From assembly GCA_009773735.1 (NCBI GenBank), contig WSYG01000008.1, forward strand, positions 1 through 45,226: 45,226 bases of DNA, given 5' to 3'. Positions 34,434 through 45,226 of this stretch are shown piece after piece; the first letter of the stretch is position 1, and every line of letters starts with the position of its first letter. The notes beneath the pieces are model-generated. The model worked only from the letters and a program-made list of their open reading frames with translations. It was not told the origin of the DNA and searched no databases. This DNA comes from Erysipelotrichaceae bacterium (GTDB lineage: Bacteria; Bacillota_I; Bacilli_A; Erysipelotrichales; Erysipelotrichaceae). A program made the translations under genes and the position numbers.

Positions 34434-35288
34434 ATGAGTAAAATAGCCGTCATAACAGATTCTGGAAGTGGACTGAGTCAACAAGAAGCCAAAGAAAAAG
34501 GGATCTATTTGGTACCATTGCTTGTTTTGATTGATGGGAAATCCTATCATGATGGACTCGATATCAGTACTCAAGATGTATATCAAGCGTTAAGCGATAA
34601 AAAATACCCAAAAACTTCAACTCCACTTTACATGAGCATTGAAGATTTAATGCGGACCATCAAAGCTGATGGCTGTGATACTGTTATTGCGACCCCATTA
34701 TCTGCCGGTTTATCCAGCACCCATCAATCGATATTTTTAGCAGGTGAAGAGGTTGGCCTTGAAGTTGTATTCGTCGATGTTTTTTCAACCTGCATGATTC
34801 AAAAGCATGTATCACTTTTAGCCAAAACTTTGATCAACGAGGGTAAACAAAAAGACGAAATTGTGGATACCCTTAATCGAGTCATCAAAGGAGCCAATAC
34901 TTTGATTTTACCCAATGACTTGGATCATTTGAAAGTAGGAGGTCGTTTAACTCCCTTGGCCGCATCTTTAGCAGAGATGTTTAAGATCAGACCGATTTTA
35001 CAACTCAATGCTTCAACCAAAGGTAAGATCGATGTTTTCGCGAAAGTAAGAACTGAAAGAAGAGCTCTAGAAGAAGCCATTGATACCCTACATTCAACAT
35101 TTAGAGGTAAATCTTGCTCCATATATATCATTCATTCGCATGCTGCTCCCCGAACAGAGGTAACCAAGGCAATGCTGATTGCTAAGGGATATGAGCCTTC
35201 AAGGATCTATGTCAATGATATAGCTGCTGTTATTGCTTCGCATACTGGTCTTGATTGTTTAGGAATCCAATTCATCGAAAATCACTAA
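34434..35288 (+). CDS. DegV family fatty-acid-binding protein
   Basis: This 284-residue DegV-domain protein begins MSKIAVITDSGSGLS with the family's N-terminal strand. It has STPLYMSIED with the conserved serines, ATPLSAGLSST, and a KVGGRLTP motif before the C-terminal domain. DegV/FakB proteins bind a fatty acid and present it to the kinase FakA for phosphorylation in Bacillota. Which DegV paralogue this is cannot be told, and no fakA is in the window. AGAGGAG gives a good start. It is probably monocistronic. Confidence 0.92.
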   Translation: MSKIAVITDSGSGLSQQEAKEKGIYLVPLLVLIDGKSYHDGLDISTQDVYQALSDKKYPKTSTPLYMSIEDLMRTIKADGCDTVIATPLSAGLSSTHQSIFLAGEEVGLEVVFVDVFSTCMIQKHVSLLAKTLINEGKQKDEIVDTLNRVIKGANTLILPNDLDHLKVGGRLTPLAASLAEMFKIRPILQLNASTKGKIDVFAKVRTERRALEEAIDTLHSTFRGKSCSIYIIHSHAAPRTEVTKAMLIAKGYEPSRIYVNDIAAVIASHTGLDCLGIQFIENH

Positions 35289-35472
35289 GTTTTAGCAAGT
35301 TTTATCATTTGAAGGTTAAATATGGTACTTATCTTATGGATTATGAAAATTTTAATCATCTTGTGAATCGATTTTTGGATATTAACGTTTTTTTAATATA
35401 AAATGAAGTTAACGAAGAAACATGACAAGGTCATTCTTGCACATTCAACCAAAGCAGAGGAGGCGTGTTTCT

Positions 35473-36606
35473 ATGTATGTCAGTAAAGCGAGAAAACGCA
35501 ATATATTGATTTCTATTGTGGTTTTAATTTGTGTTTCTGCTGCTGCTGCATTTATGTTGCTACAAAAACCGAAAATCGGATTGGTTCAGGTTGTAGGAAG
35601 CGGTTATACAGGGACAGAATTATCTGTAAGTGTCTTACCTTTAGAATCTACCGTAAGTTATCAATGGTCCGTTTCTACTTTACCTGATGCCAACTTTGTC
35701 GATGTATCTGGGGCTACTTCCAGAACTTTAATGTTAAGCAACGATGATGTGGGCAAGTATTTTAAAGTCATCGTAAAGGGAATAGAAGAATATGCGGGGA
35801 TGAGCGAAACAACAGCTTTTGGCCCGATTAAAGGAATCAGTGTTACTTGGCCAACCACGACTCCCATTACGTATGGTCAAGCCTTATCATCATCAACTCT
35901 AGGTGAAGGGATAGCACTAATCAATGGTGTCTATGTTCCTGGAGCATTTGCTTTTGAAAATGCTAGTCTAGTTCCTGTAAAAGCAGGGTTCACCAAAGCC
36001 AATGTTATTTTTACTCCAAATGACCTGGTGACCTATAAACCCATCACAGCATCGATCGACGTAACTGTCAACAAAGCATTATTAACTGTCAAAATTACCA
36101 ACAAAGCAGTGACTTATGGCGACTTCATCAGTGCCTATGATTATGAAATCACCGGATTCTTGATGAGTGATACCATCAGTGTCGTCAGTGGAACACCAAG
36201 CATCACCAGTGTATATTCAGCGGGACTATCAGTCAGTTATAATCCAGTTCAAATCATTGGTGAAGTTGGGACTTTAGTTGCAGATAATTATGATTTCACA
36301 TTTGTGTTTGGAGAAATCACGATCGCAAAGAAAACCTTGACGATTGCTGGAATATCAGGCAGAGACAAAATCTATGATGGAACAACCATAGCTACTATCC
36401 TAGGAAAAGCCAGATTATCAGGAATTTTTGTTGGAGATGATGTTTCAATCGGAGGCAGACCTACCTTTAACTTCGTACAAAGAACAACAGGCACAAACAT
36501 CAAGATCATTGTCAAAGGTTACACGCTTAAAGGTACCAAGGCTGGAAACTATACTTTGATCCAACCTACTTTATATGCAGACATCAAACCTTACGTCGCA
36601 CCTTAA
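35473..36606 (+). CDS. surface-anchored protein with Ig-like and MBG/YDG-type repeats
   Basis: This 377-residue protein has one N-terminal membrane segment (about 10-30) after a basic start, so most of it lies outside the cell. An Ig-like domain follows (SYQWSVSTLPDANF, then DVGKYFKVIVKG), then an MBG-like domain with the YGDFISAYDYEITGF motif. A YDG-type domain comes next (GRDKIYDGTTIATILGKARL ... GNYTL). It is probably an adhesin or wall-associated filament. There is no LPXTG sorting signal and no C-terminal anchor. The start is the ATG with AGAGGAGG ten bases upstream. It has its own promoter (TTGGAT-16-TATAAA) and terminator. Confidence 0.78.
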   Translation: MYVSKARKRNILISIVVLICVSAAAAFMLLQKPKIGLVQVVGSGYTGTELSVSVLPLESTVSYQWSVSTLPDANFVDVSGATSRTLMLSNDDVGKYFKVIVKGIEEYAGMSETTAFGPIKGISVTWPTTTPITYGQALSSSTLGEGIALINGVYVPGAFAFENASLVPVKAGFTKANVIFTPNDLVTYKPITASIDVTVNKALLTVKITNKAVTYGDFISAYDYEITGFLMSDTISVVSGTPSITSVYSAGLSVSYNPVQIIGEVGTLVADNYDFTFVFGEITIAKKTLTIAGISGRDKIYDGTTIATILGKARLSGIFVGDDVSIGGRPTFNFVQRTTGTNIKIIVKGYTLKGTKAGNYTLIQPTLYADIKPYVAP

Positions 36607-36617
36607 TTCAAACCAAA

Positions 36618-36641
36618 GAGCACCTTAAACGGTGCTCGTTT
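36618..36641 (+). terminator. terminator after the surface protein gene
   Basis: GAGCACC/GGTGCTC stem with a six-base loop, followed by GTTTTAT. Confidence 0.82.
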
Positions 36642-36732
36642 TATAAAATAAAGGTAATAAATCACTTTAACAACCTCCATGTCTTCTGTTTATGCAGTAT
36701 ATAATCATACCCAAAGATGAAATGCATCGGGT

Positions 36733-36761
36733 TTGTTTCGGGACATAATAACCGATATAAT
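36733..36761 (+). promoter_or_regulatory. promoter of the small membrane gene
   Basis: TTGTTT, a 17-base spacer and a perfect TATAAT. The predicted start near 36768 gives a leader of about 12 bases with TAGGAG. Confidence 0.75.
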
Positions 36762-36779
36762 GATTTTTAGGAGCATAAT

Positions 36780-36989
36780 ATGAAGTGTAATCAAATCCTA
36801 GTGATCAGTACCTGTTTAGCCTCACTTTATATTGGGTTTTCACTCTATGTTTTTATAGCTTTAAGGACTCAGAATAATGGCGGAGATGCTGGCGGACTAA
36901 TCGCAGCAATCTTCAATATTTTCTTGATTCCAAGCATCATACTATTTAGCATAGGGATGATCTTTGGTAGCTTGCATACAACGAAATAA
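36780..36989 (+). CDS. small membrane protein, or 5' half of a split gene
   Basis: This 69-residue protein has two membrane segments at about 5-28 and 38-64. I know no family. It has a good promoter and GGAG, so it is expressed. The reading frame ends at TAA in GAAATAA. The next frame (+1) continues with a third hydrophobic segment in the same style. Removing one A from the AAA run at 36984-36986 would fuse the two into one roughly 125-residue, three- to four-segment membrane protein. It may therefore be a frameshifted gene, a programmed frameshift, or two coupled small genes. Confidence 0.55.
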   Translation: MKCNQILVISTCLASLYIGFSLYVFIALRTQNNGGDAGGLIAAIFNIFLIPSIILFSIGMIFGSLHTTK

Positions 36990-36996
36990 TTGCTGG

Positions 36997-37158
36997 TTGA
37001 CTTTGACATCCTTGATTTTGCATCTATTTGGTGCCATGATTGCATTACAGTTTGGTTTGTTTATGATTCCTTGTTTATTGCTCAATCTGGACGCATTCAT
37101 TCAACAAGTTTTACGTTTCAAAAAAGATAAACAAGCTTCACTAGAATTGATTCCTTGA
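36997..37158 (+). pseudogene. 3' half of the split membrane gene
   Basis: An open frame continues in the +1 frame after the stop of the small membrane gene. It has only TTG codons as starts and no ribosome binding site. It codes for a hydrophobic stretch (LILHLFGAMIALQFGLFMIP) and a basic tail, FKKDKQ. As a free-standing gene it would depend on coupling. As a continuation of the upstream gene it would complete the protein after a one-base change. The gene for 6-phosphogluconate dehydrogenase starts 30 bases later with its own strong binding site. Confidence 0.4.
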
Positions 37159-37188
37159 TTCATCGTTAACCCTTAGGAGGATGTAAAG

Positions 37189-38592
37189 ATGCAGAAATTT
37201 GATGTTGCTGTGATAGGTGTGGCTGTTATGGGCAAAAATCTTGCTCTTAATATACTAGATCATGGATTTTCTGTGTTGATTTATAATCGAACAACCGAAG
37301 TTGCTGTGAATGTAGTTAAAGAGAATCCTGGATTAGGACTTGCCTTGAGTTTGGAAGAATTGATCGATAAACTTGAGAAACCACGTAAAATTATCATCAT
37401 GGTCAAAGCTGGATCTCCAGTTGATGCTGTACTTAACCAATTGACTCTTTTATTGGATCAGAATGATATTGTGGTCGATGCTGGAAATTCCTACTATCTA
37501 GATACAATCCGAAGAGAAAAAGAATATGCAGAAAAAGGTTTTCACTTTATGGGAATGGGTGTATCTGGTGGTGAAGAAGGGGCTCGCAGAGGCCCTGCCA
37601 TCATGCCTTCTGGACATATTTATGCCTATACTGCCATTGAACCTATTTTAACAGCCATATCTGCTAAAGTGGATGGGGAAGCTTGTAGTTCTTATATTGG
37701 AGAGAATGGTTCAGGGCATTATGTTAAAATGGTTCACAACGGCATTGAATATGGTGATATGGAACTGATTGCAGAATCTTACCAGATCCTAAGAGATCTA
37801 GGCCACCACAATAACGCAGAACTTTCTGCCATATTTAGTGGATACAATAGCCGTGCTTTAGATTCGTATTTGATTGAAATCACAGCCAATATCCTTAAAA
37901 CAAAAGATGATTTAGGTGATTCGGATCTGATCGATATGATCTTAGATACAGCAGGTCAAAAAGGAACTGGATTATGGACTTCAAAAGAAGCACTTGATTT
38001 AGGGGTTGATATTTCTGTCATCACTTCAGCAGTTTTTGCGAGACTTATTTCTACGGATCGTAAAATCAGAATAAGTGCTGAAAACATCTTACCTTCATCA
38101 ATCATAAAAGCACCAATACCAGCGTACCTTGATGCGTTGGTAGAAAAATCACTCTATGCAGCTAAGGTTATATCCTATGCTCAAGGTTTTGATTTACTTA
38201 AGAAAGCTGCACAAACAAACAACTGGAATTTGAATTATGAAGCCATTGCTAAACTATTTAGAGGAGGATGCATCATTCGTGCTAAATTCTTGAATCAGAT
38301 TGCCAGTGCTTTTAAGGATCCGAAACTAACCAATTTATTACTAGATCCTTATTTTACTCAAATCATGAATGACTCATTGATCGCATTAAGAGAAGTCGTT
38401 GCATTATCGATTTATTATGGTATCCCAACGCCTTCATATACCGCTGCATTAAGCTATTATGATGCGTTTAGAAGCACTTCTTTATCGACCAATATGATAC
38501 AGGCTCAACGCGATTACTTTGGGGCACACACTTACCAAAGGATCGACAGAGATGGATTCTTTCATTTTGAAACGTGGGGAGATCATGAGTAA
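37189..38592 (+). CDS. gnd: 6-phosphogluconate dehydrogenase, decarboxylating
   Basis: Gnd oxidises 6-phosphogluconate to ribulose 5-phosphate and CO2, making NADPH in the pentose phosphate pathway. The 467-residue protein has the cofactor motif GVAVMGKNLALN near the N-terminus, GVSGGEEGARRGPAIMPSG at about 128-146, and the active-site Lys in GSGHYVKMVHNGIEYGDM. The C-terminal helical domain ends with YFGAHTYQRIDRDG. The length is that of the Bacillus-type enzyme. AGGAGGATG precedes the ATG. The stop overlaps the zwf start by eight bases, so both NADPH-forming steps are made together. Confidence 0.97.
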   Translation: MQKFDVAVIGVAVMGKNLALNILDHGFSVLIYNRTTEVAVNVVKENPGLGLALSLEELIDKLEKPRKIIIMVKAGSPVDAVLNQLTLLLDQNDIVVDAGNSYYLDTIRREKEYAEKGFHFMGMGVSGGEEGARRGPAIMPSGHIYAYTAIEPILTAISAKVDGEACSSYIGENGSGHYVKMVHNGIEYGDMELIAESYQILRDLGHHNNAELSAIFSGYNSRALDSYLIEITANILKTKDDLGDSDLIDMILDTAGQKGTGLWTSKEALDLGVDISVITSAVFARLISTDRKIRISAENILPSSIIKAPIPAYLDALVEKSLYAAKVISYAQGFDLLKKAAQTNNWNLNYEAIAKLFRGGCIIRAKFLNQIASAFKDPKLTNLLLDPYFTQIMNDSLIALREVVALSIYYGIPTPSYTAALSYYDAFRSTSLSTNMIQAQRDYFGAHTYQRIDRDGFFHFETWGDHE

Positions 38593-40027
38593 AGCGCTGA
38601 CGTTTACGATCTTTGGGTCAACAGGAGATCTGACTTATCGAAAATTATTACCTGCGTTGTATCAACTTGAAGCACGCAATCTTTTACCTGATAATTTAAC
38701 AATTAATTGTGTTGGAAGAAAACCTTATACTCGGGAAAGCTATTTGGAAGTCGCAAAACCGTGGTTGATCAAAGGCTCACGTTTTCCTTTCAATGAGGAA
38801 GTGTATGCGAGATTTTCAAAACACCTTCAATACATCGTATTGTCTTTGACTGATGAAGTTCATTATGAACGTTTGGGCAAAAGTGACAAAAAAGGGGATT
38901 ACTTGTATTACTTTGCAGTTGCCCCTGAATTCTTTGAACCAATCGCTAACCACTTAAAAACAAGTGGCATTCTTGACCAAGGTCAACATCGAATCATCTT
39001 AGAGAAACCTTTTGGGATCGATGAAGATCATGCTCGTAAGTTAAATACATTACTGGATACTATTTTTGGTGAAGACAATATTTATCGTATCGATCATTAT
39101 CTTGGAAAAGAAATGATTCAAAATATACTTACGATCCGTTTCGCAAACCGAATGTTTGAAGGGATATGGAACAAAGATTATATTCAAGAAATACAGATCA
39201 CGGCTGCTGAAACCATTGGGATCGAAAATCGCGGGGCTTATTATGAAACCACAGGTGCTATCCAAGACATGGTACAAAATCATTTGCTTCAGCTTTTGTC
39301 TTATGTCTTGATGGATAAACCCAGTGACTTTTCACCTAAATCTATTCATGCCAAACAAGGTGAAATTCTAAGCCGTATTAAAACAGAAGAACTTGTTTTA
39401 GGTCAATATGATCAAAATGGTGCATTGGTCGCATATCGAGATGAAGCAAAGGTTGCACATGATTCATCCACAGAGACCTATGTTGCATTGACCTTAAGTG
39501 TCGATGATGAACGTTTTAAAGGTGTGCCAATCTTTTTACGAACCGGAAAACGACTAGATCAACGTGCCACCTACATCACTGTTAAATTCAAACCAGTAGA
39601 AGGGACACTATTTAAAGATCTGTCTCCTCAGCAAGAAATGTTGATCATTAAGATCCAACCTGATGAAGGTATCTATTTCCGCTTCAATGCGAAGAAACCT
39701 GGAATATCTCATCAAATCTCGCAAGTCATGATGAATTTCTGTCAAAGCTGTATTTATGAGAACCGAATCAATACCCCTGAAGCCTATGAAAGATTACTCA
39801 ATGATGCGTTTAATCAAGATAAGACTTTGTTTACCAGTTGGGAAATGGTTGATTTGACCTGGTCCTTTGCGAGTGAACTTGAACGCTTTAAGACTGAACA
39901 TAAAGTAAATCTACAATACTATCCAGCTGAATCTCAAGGACCACACTTATCAAGTGCCATGCTTAATACCTATGATTCACAGTGGATTCCTGCTGATATT
40001 ACCGAAGAAGCCTCCTCATTAGCATGA
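38585..40027 (+). CDS. zwf: glucose-6-phosphate 1-dehydrogenase
   Basis: Zwf oxidises glucose 6-phosphate to 6-phosphogluconolactone, the entry to the oxidative pentose phosphate path. The 480-residue protein shows the nucleotide-binding FGSTGDLTYRKLLPALY at about 8-24, the EKPFG motif, and the active-site RIDHYLGKE at about 175-183. FLRTGKRL lies in the C-terminal half. GSTGDL where many enzymes have GATGDL is a minor variant. The ATG overlaps the end of gnd and GGGGAG precedes it; an in-frame earlier ATG is deep in gnd. No pgl is seen. A hairpin terminator overlaps the last codons. Confidence 0.97.
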   Translation: MSKALTFTIFGSTGDLTYRKLLPALYQLEARNLLPDNLTINCVGRKPYTRESYLEVAKPWLIKGSRFPFNEEVYARFSKHLQYIVLSLTDEVHYERLGKSDKKGDYLYYFAVAPEFFEPIANHLKTSGILDQGQHRIILEKPFGIDEDHARKLNTLLDTIFGEDNIYRIDHYLGKEMIQNILTIRFANRMFEGIWNKDYIQEIQITAAETIGIENRGAYYETTGAIQDMVQNHLLQLLSYVLMDKPSDFSPKSIHAKQGEILSRIKTEELVLGQYDQNGALVAYRDEAKVAHDSSTETYVALTLSVDDERFKGVPIFLRTGKRLDQRATYITVKFKPVEGTLFKDLSPQQEMLIIKIQPDEGIYFRFNAKKPGISHQISQVMMNFCQSCIYENRINTPEAYERLLNDAFNQDKTLFTSWEMVDLTWSFASELERFKTEHKVNLQYYPAESQGPHLSSAMLNTYDSQWIPADITEEASSLA

Positions 40028-40045
40028 GCAGAGGCTTTTATTTTT
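40008..40045 (+). terminator. terminator overlapping the zwf 3' end
   Basis: AAGCCTC/GAGGCTT extended inside by CTCAT/ATGAG with a two-base bulge, followed by TTATTTTT. It starts within the last codons of zwf. Confidence 0.8.
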
Positions 40046-40059
40046 GTTAGAATAGGTGT

Positions 40060-40941
40060 ATGAAAAGAAAATTAGGTTTAGCATTATCAGGTGGTGGTAT
40101 CAAAGCATATGGCGAAGTGGGTGTCTATCAAGTTTTTGAAGAAAACGAGATTGTTTTTGACGGATTTGCGGGAACCAGTATGGGTTCAATCATTGCTTGT
40201 TTTTTGGCTTGCCAATTAAATGCAGCTGAAGTCCGAGAACATATGCTTGATTTAGAAGCAAATATCATTAAGAATAAACTCTTTAAACCAAGTAATTTTG
40301 AACTATTGCCTTTGGTCCTTAAACAAACCGATGGTTTTATTAAAAGTAACTTGTTTGAATCTTTGCTTAAAACCCATTTTGATGCCTTGGGATATCAATT
40401 TATCAGTCAAATTCCTGAATTATTTGTCTGTGTTGCTACAGATTTAATGAGCGGTAAAGCTGTAATCTTTACCAATGATCCCAAATCCTTTGCGAAAAGT
40501 AAAGAATACATCGTCATTAGTGATATTGAAATCGTCAGAGCACTGACTGCATCATGTTCATTTCCCCTAGTATTCAATACAACGAAGATCATGGACATGC
40601 AACTTGTCGATGGGGGAATCATGATGAATATTCCAGTTGTTCCATTAAAAATCATGGGATTTGAAAAAGTAGTTTCAGTCTGTATGCAAGATATGACTGA
40701 ATTCAAAGAATCAACTTCCATGCGTGATATTGCATCAAGGATCATCGATATCGGTATGCATGAAACAGAAAACTGGATGGTTGCTGCATCAGACCTCCAC
40801 ATAACCATCAAAACTAAAAACATTGGCGTCTTTTCCATGGGTAAAGGCACCTTGATGATTGAGAAGGGTTATAAAACTGCCATTAAAATGTTTGATCAAA
40901 TCAATAAAATCAAGATCCAGAAGCGAAGATTCTGGCTTTAA
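40060..40941 (+). CDS. patatin-like phospholipase
   Basis: This 293-residue patatin-domain hydrolase has the oxyanion-hole stretch LALSGGGIKAYGEVG at 7-21, the nucleophile Ser40 in GTSMGS, and the Asp of the dyad in VDGGIMMNIPV near 188-198. It would deacylate lipids and is probably cytosolic or peripheral on the membrane; no signal is seen. An extended -10 box (TGTTAGAAT) is placed so that transcription would begin at the A of the ATG, which suggests a leaderless mRNA; only a weak AGG is upstream. Its last 32 bases overlap the end of the convergent mutY. Confidence 0.9.
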   Translation: MKRKLGLALSGGGIKAYGEVGVYQVFEENEIVFDGFAGTSMGSIIACFLACQLNAAEVREHMLDLEANIIKNKLFKPSNFELLPLVLKQTDGFIKSNLFESLLKTHFDALGYQFISQIPELFVCVATDLMSGKAVIFTNDPKSFAKSKEYIVISDIEIVRALTASCSFPLVFNTTKIMDMQLVDGGIMMNIPVVPLKIMGFEKVVSVCMQDMTEFKESTSMRDIASRIIDIGMHETENWMVAASDLHITIKTKNIGVFSMGKGTLMIEKGYKTAIKMFDQINKIKIQKRRFWL

Positions 40942-41902
40942 ATTTATCGTAAGAAACACGATGAGCTGTAATTAAAGGCAAAGCTTCTATTTCAGATGGA
41001 CTAAACCACATCAGACTCGCATCGTTTTTAAATTCAACAAGATAAAAATCTAGTTCCCAAATCAAATGGGTAAAAACATGATGTTGATGACCTAAGTAGA
41101 TGGCGTCTTCTGGAATCTCTGTTATTTCTAAAAAGCGCCAGTAACCTTTCATAAGTTGATCAGAACTATCCTTTGTCAACGCAAGCTTTTGATCGTTTGA
41201 TCGTGCGAAAAGGATTTTTTTATGAAGGACAGGTTTTATTTTTGATGCTTTTTTGATTGGATAATTAAGAATCGAATTTGTTTCAAACGCACTACAGTGT
41301 TTTTGGATTGGGCAGTGGTTACAATCTGGATTTTTTGGGGTACAAACCAAAGCTCCAAGTTCCATCATGGCTTGGGTAAATACAGATGGGATTGCTTCTA
41401 TCATCCAAGCTTCCATTTCCTTGGTGACGATATTTTGAAAGTTTTTGGATCCTTGTTCATCCTGGATCGCAAATAAGCGAGACACAACACGATTGACATT
41501 CCCATCGATCGCAACACTTTTGGTCTCAAAACAAATGGAGGCTAAGGCTGCGGCAGTATAAGGACCAATTCCTGGTAATGTTTTGATGTCATCAAGTTCT
41601 TTAGGAAAGATATAATCATTCATTTTAATCATCTGAATGGCTTTATAGATATTACGGACTCTAGAATAGTAACCCAATCCTTCCCACAGCTTTAGAAGAT
41701 CGTTTTCAGAGGCTTCAGAAAGCTTTTGAAGGGTAGGATACTTAGTCATCCATCGCTCATAAAAAGGAATCATGGTGTCAATCTGAGTCTGTTGAGCCAT
41801 AATTTCCGAGATCCATACTCGATAAGGATCTTTGTTGGCTCTAAAGGGTAGAAGTCGCTGATTCTGTATAAACCAAGACTCTAAAAGTGAAGGAATGGTC
41901 AT
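40910..41902 (-). CDS. mutY: A/G-specific adenine DNA glycosylase
   Basis: MutY removes adenine mispaired with 8-oxoguanine. The 330-residue protein has the helix-hairpin-helix glycosylase core with catalytic Glu33 in ISEIMAQQTQ, LPGIGPYTAAAL near 109-120, and catalytic Asp133 in AIDGNVNRVV. The [4Fe-4S] cysteines are Cys187, 194, 197 and 203, in the usual 6-2-5 spacing. The C-terminal Nudix-like recognition domain is short and ends in a 70-residue stretch with HHVFTHLIWEL. No ribosome binding site is present. TATAAT lies so that the transcript would start on the ATG, implying a leaderless mRNA. Confidence 0.93.
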   Translation of the reverse strand: MTIPSLLESWFIQNQRLLPFRANKDPYRVWISEIMAQQTQIDTMIPFYERWMTKYPTLQKLSEASENDLLKLWEGLGYYSRVRNIYKAIQMIKMNDYIFPKELDDIKTLPGIGPYTAAALASICFETKSVAIDGNVNRVVSRLFAIQDEQGSKNFQNIVTKEMEAWMIEAIPSVFTQAMMELGALVCTPKNPDCNHCPIQKHCSAFETNSILNYPIKKASKIKPVLHKKILFARSNDQKLALTKDSSDQLMKGYWRFLEITEIPEDAIYLGHQHHVFTHLIWELDFYLVEFKNDASLMWFSPSEIEALPLITAHRVSYDKFKARIFASGS

Positions 41903-41918
41903 GGATTCATTATAGGAT

Positions 41919-41948
41919 AATTAAAAGCGATTTTCATCGCTTTTAATT
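41919..41948. promoter_or_regulatory. 12-bp hairpin between mutY and typA
   Basis: AATTAAAAGCGA and TCGCTTTTAATT form a perfect stem across TTTTCA. It covers the -35 position of the mutY promoter. No gene ends here, as the flanking genes diverge, so an operator is as likely as a terminator. Confidence 0.5.
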
Positions 41949-41998
41949 GAATAGATTCCTGCTTCATAAAATTGGAGGGAATGAAGAACAGATTACAT

Positions 41999-42027
41999 TT
42001 GAAGCGGTTCGGCTTCACCTATATTAT
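41999..42027 (+). promoter_or_regulatory. upstream promoter of typA with an embedded palindrome
   Basis: TTGAAG, a 17-base spacer and TATTAT make a fair promoter. TGAAGC/GCTTCA with six bases between (42000-42017) overlaps the -35 and the spacer, as an operator would. A leader of about 105 bases follows, rich in short GTGAAA-type repeats. Confidence 0.5.
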
Positions 42028-42103
42028 AAGTGAACAAATGAAAACTTATATGAAAATAAAGTGAAAGGTGAAAACCATTCATATGTAATAAAGTTCAATA
42101 AGG

Positions 42104-42112
42104 TGTTATAAT
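42104..42112 (+). promoter_or_regulatory. downstream promoter of typA
   Basis: TGTTATAAT is a perfect extended -10, and TGTAAT lies at 17 bases. It predicts a start near 42119, 20 bases before the ATG, with AGG in the leader. Confidence 0.65.
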
Positions 42113-42138
42113 AAAGTGTATTTTGAAAGCAGGTCCTT

Positions 42139-45096
<2,958 letters not shown>

Positions 45097-45097
<1 letters not shown>

Positions 45098-45226
45098 TGA
45101 AAACATCTGATTTTAACTTTGAGTTACCTGAAGAACTCATCGCCCAACATCCTTTAGCAGATCGCTCAGCATCACGCCTGATGGTTTTAAATCGCCAAAA
45201 AAGAACGATCAAACATGAAGTCTTTA
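45097..45226 (+). CDS. queA: S-adenosylmethionine:tRNA ribosyltransferase-isomerase, 5' part
   Basis: QueA transfers the ribosyl part of S-adenosylmethionine to preQ1-modified tRNA to make epoxyqueuosine. Only the first 43 codons are inside the window. They show the family start [19 protein letters not shown] and the next conserved stretch [12 protein letters not shown]. The ATG overlaps the tgt stop and has AAAGG upstream. The usual order in many bacteria is queA then tgt; here it is reversed behind typA. Confidence 0.95.

Noticed and set aside
40407-40850. 147-codon leftward open frame
   Set aside because: It is wholly inside the patatin gene, whose motifs are clear, and has no start signal. 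It is an antisense shadow.

Overview
The window looks like chromosome from a low-GC, fermentative, Bacillota-type bacterium with a single membrane. The evidence is AGGAGG-type ribosome binding sites, extended -10 promoters, lipoprotein signals on the solute-binding proteins, a YesM/YesN-type two-component system, CcpA-like cre sites and metabolic genes of Firmicutes type. TGA is a true stop in many genes (galK, the sensor kinase, the response regulator, glmL), so Mycoplasma/Spiroplasma recoding is excluded. An Erysipelotrichia- or Acholeplasma-like lineage would fit, but the sequence does not settle this. No rRNA, tRNA, CRISPR array, insertion sequence or prophage was seen.

Left third, mostly leftward. 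A candidate structured small RNA lies at 112-247, followed by two coupled small unknown genes. Positions 930-12320 form a galactose/glucose module. It holds a response regulator, sensor kinase and second galactose-binding lipoprotein, then mglB-mglA-mglC, an aldo/keto reductase and galE, with galK divergent. The regulator gene carries a perfect cre match and mglB a one-mismatch cre, so glucose repression plus two-component induction is likely. No galT is present here. Next come an Fe-S protein, two zinc-ribbon proteins, a DUF4230 protein, L-lactate dehydrogenase and a DUF1232 membrane protein.

Middle, mostly rightward. glpK has a cre site and a leader hairpin. It is followed by a leftward fumarate-reductase-like flavoprotein and then a two-subunit class I fumarase with malic enzyme. 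Positions 24145-31229 hold a complete methylaspartate (glutamate mutase) module: a P-loop NTPase fused to an alanyl-tRNA-synthetase-type editing domain, glmS, glmL, glmE, mal, an AtuA/DUF1446 protein and a DUF4387 protein. Glutamate would be rearranged to 3-methylaspartate and deaminated to mesaconate. The nearby class I fumarase could act as mesaconase, and malic enzyme would take malate to pyruvate. The NTPase-editing fusion, AtuA and DUF4387 have no firm role and are the best candidates for undescribed biology.

Right third, rightward except for a thermonuclease-like lipoprotein and mutY. It holds a HerA/DUF853 ATPase, nitroreductase, DegV, a surface protein with MBG/YDG-like repeats, a split small membrane gene, gnd-zwf, a patatin-like lipase, mutY, typA (BipA), tgt and the 5' end of queA. 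Several genes here (patatin, mutY, perhaps DUF1232) have a -10 box placed so that the transcript would begin at or next to the start codon, which suggests leaderless mRNAs.
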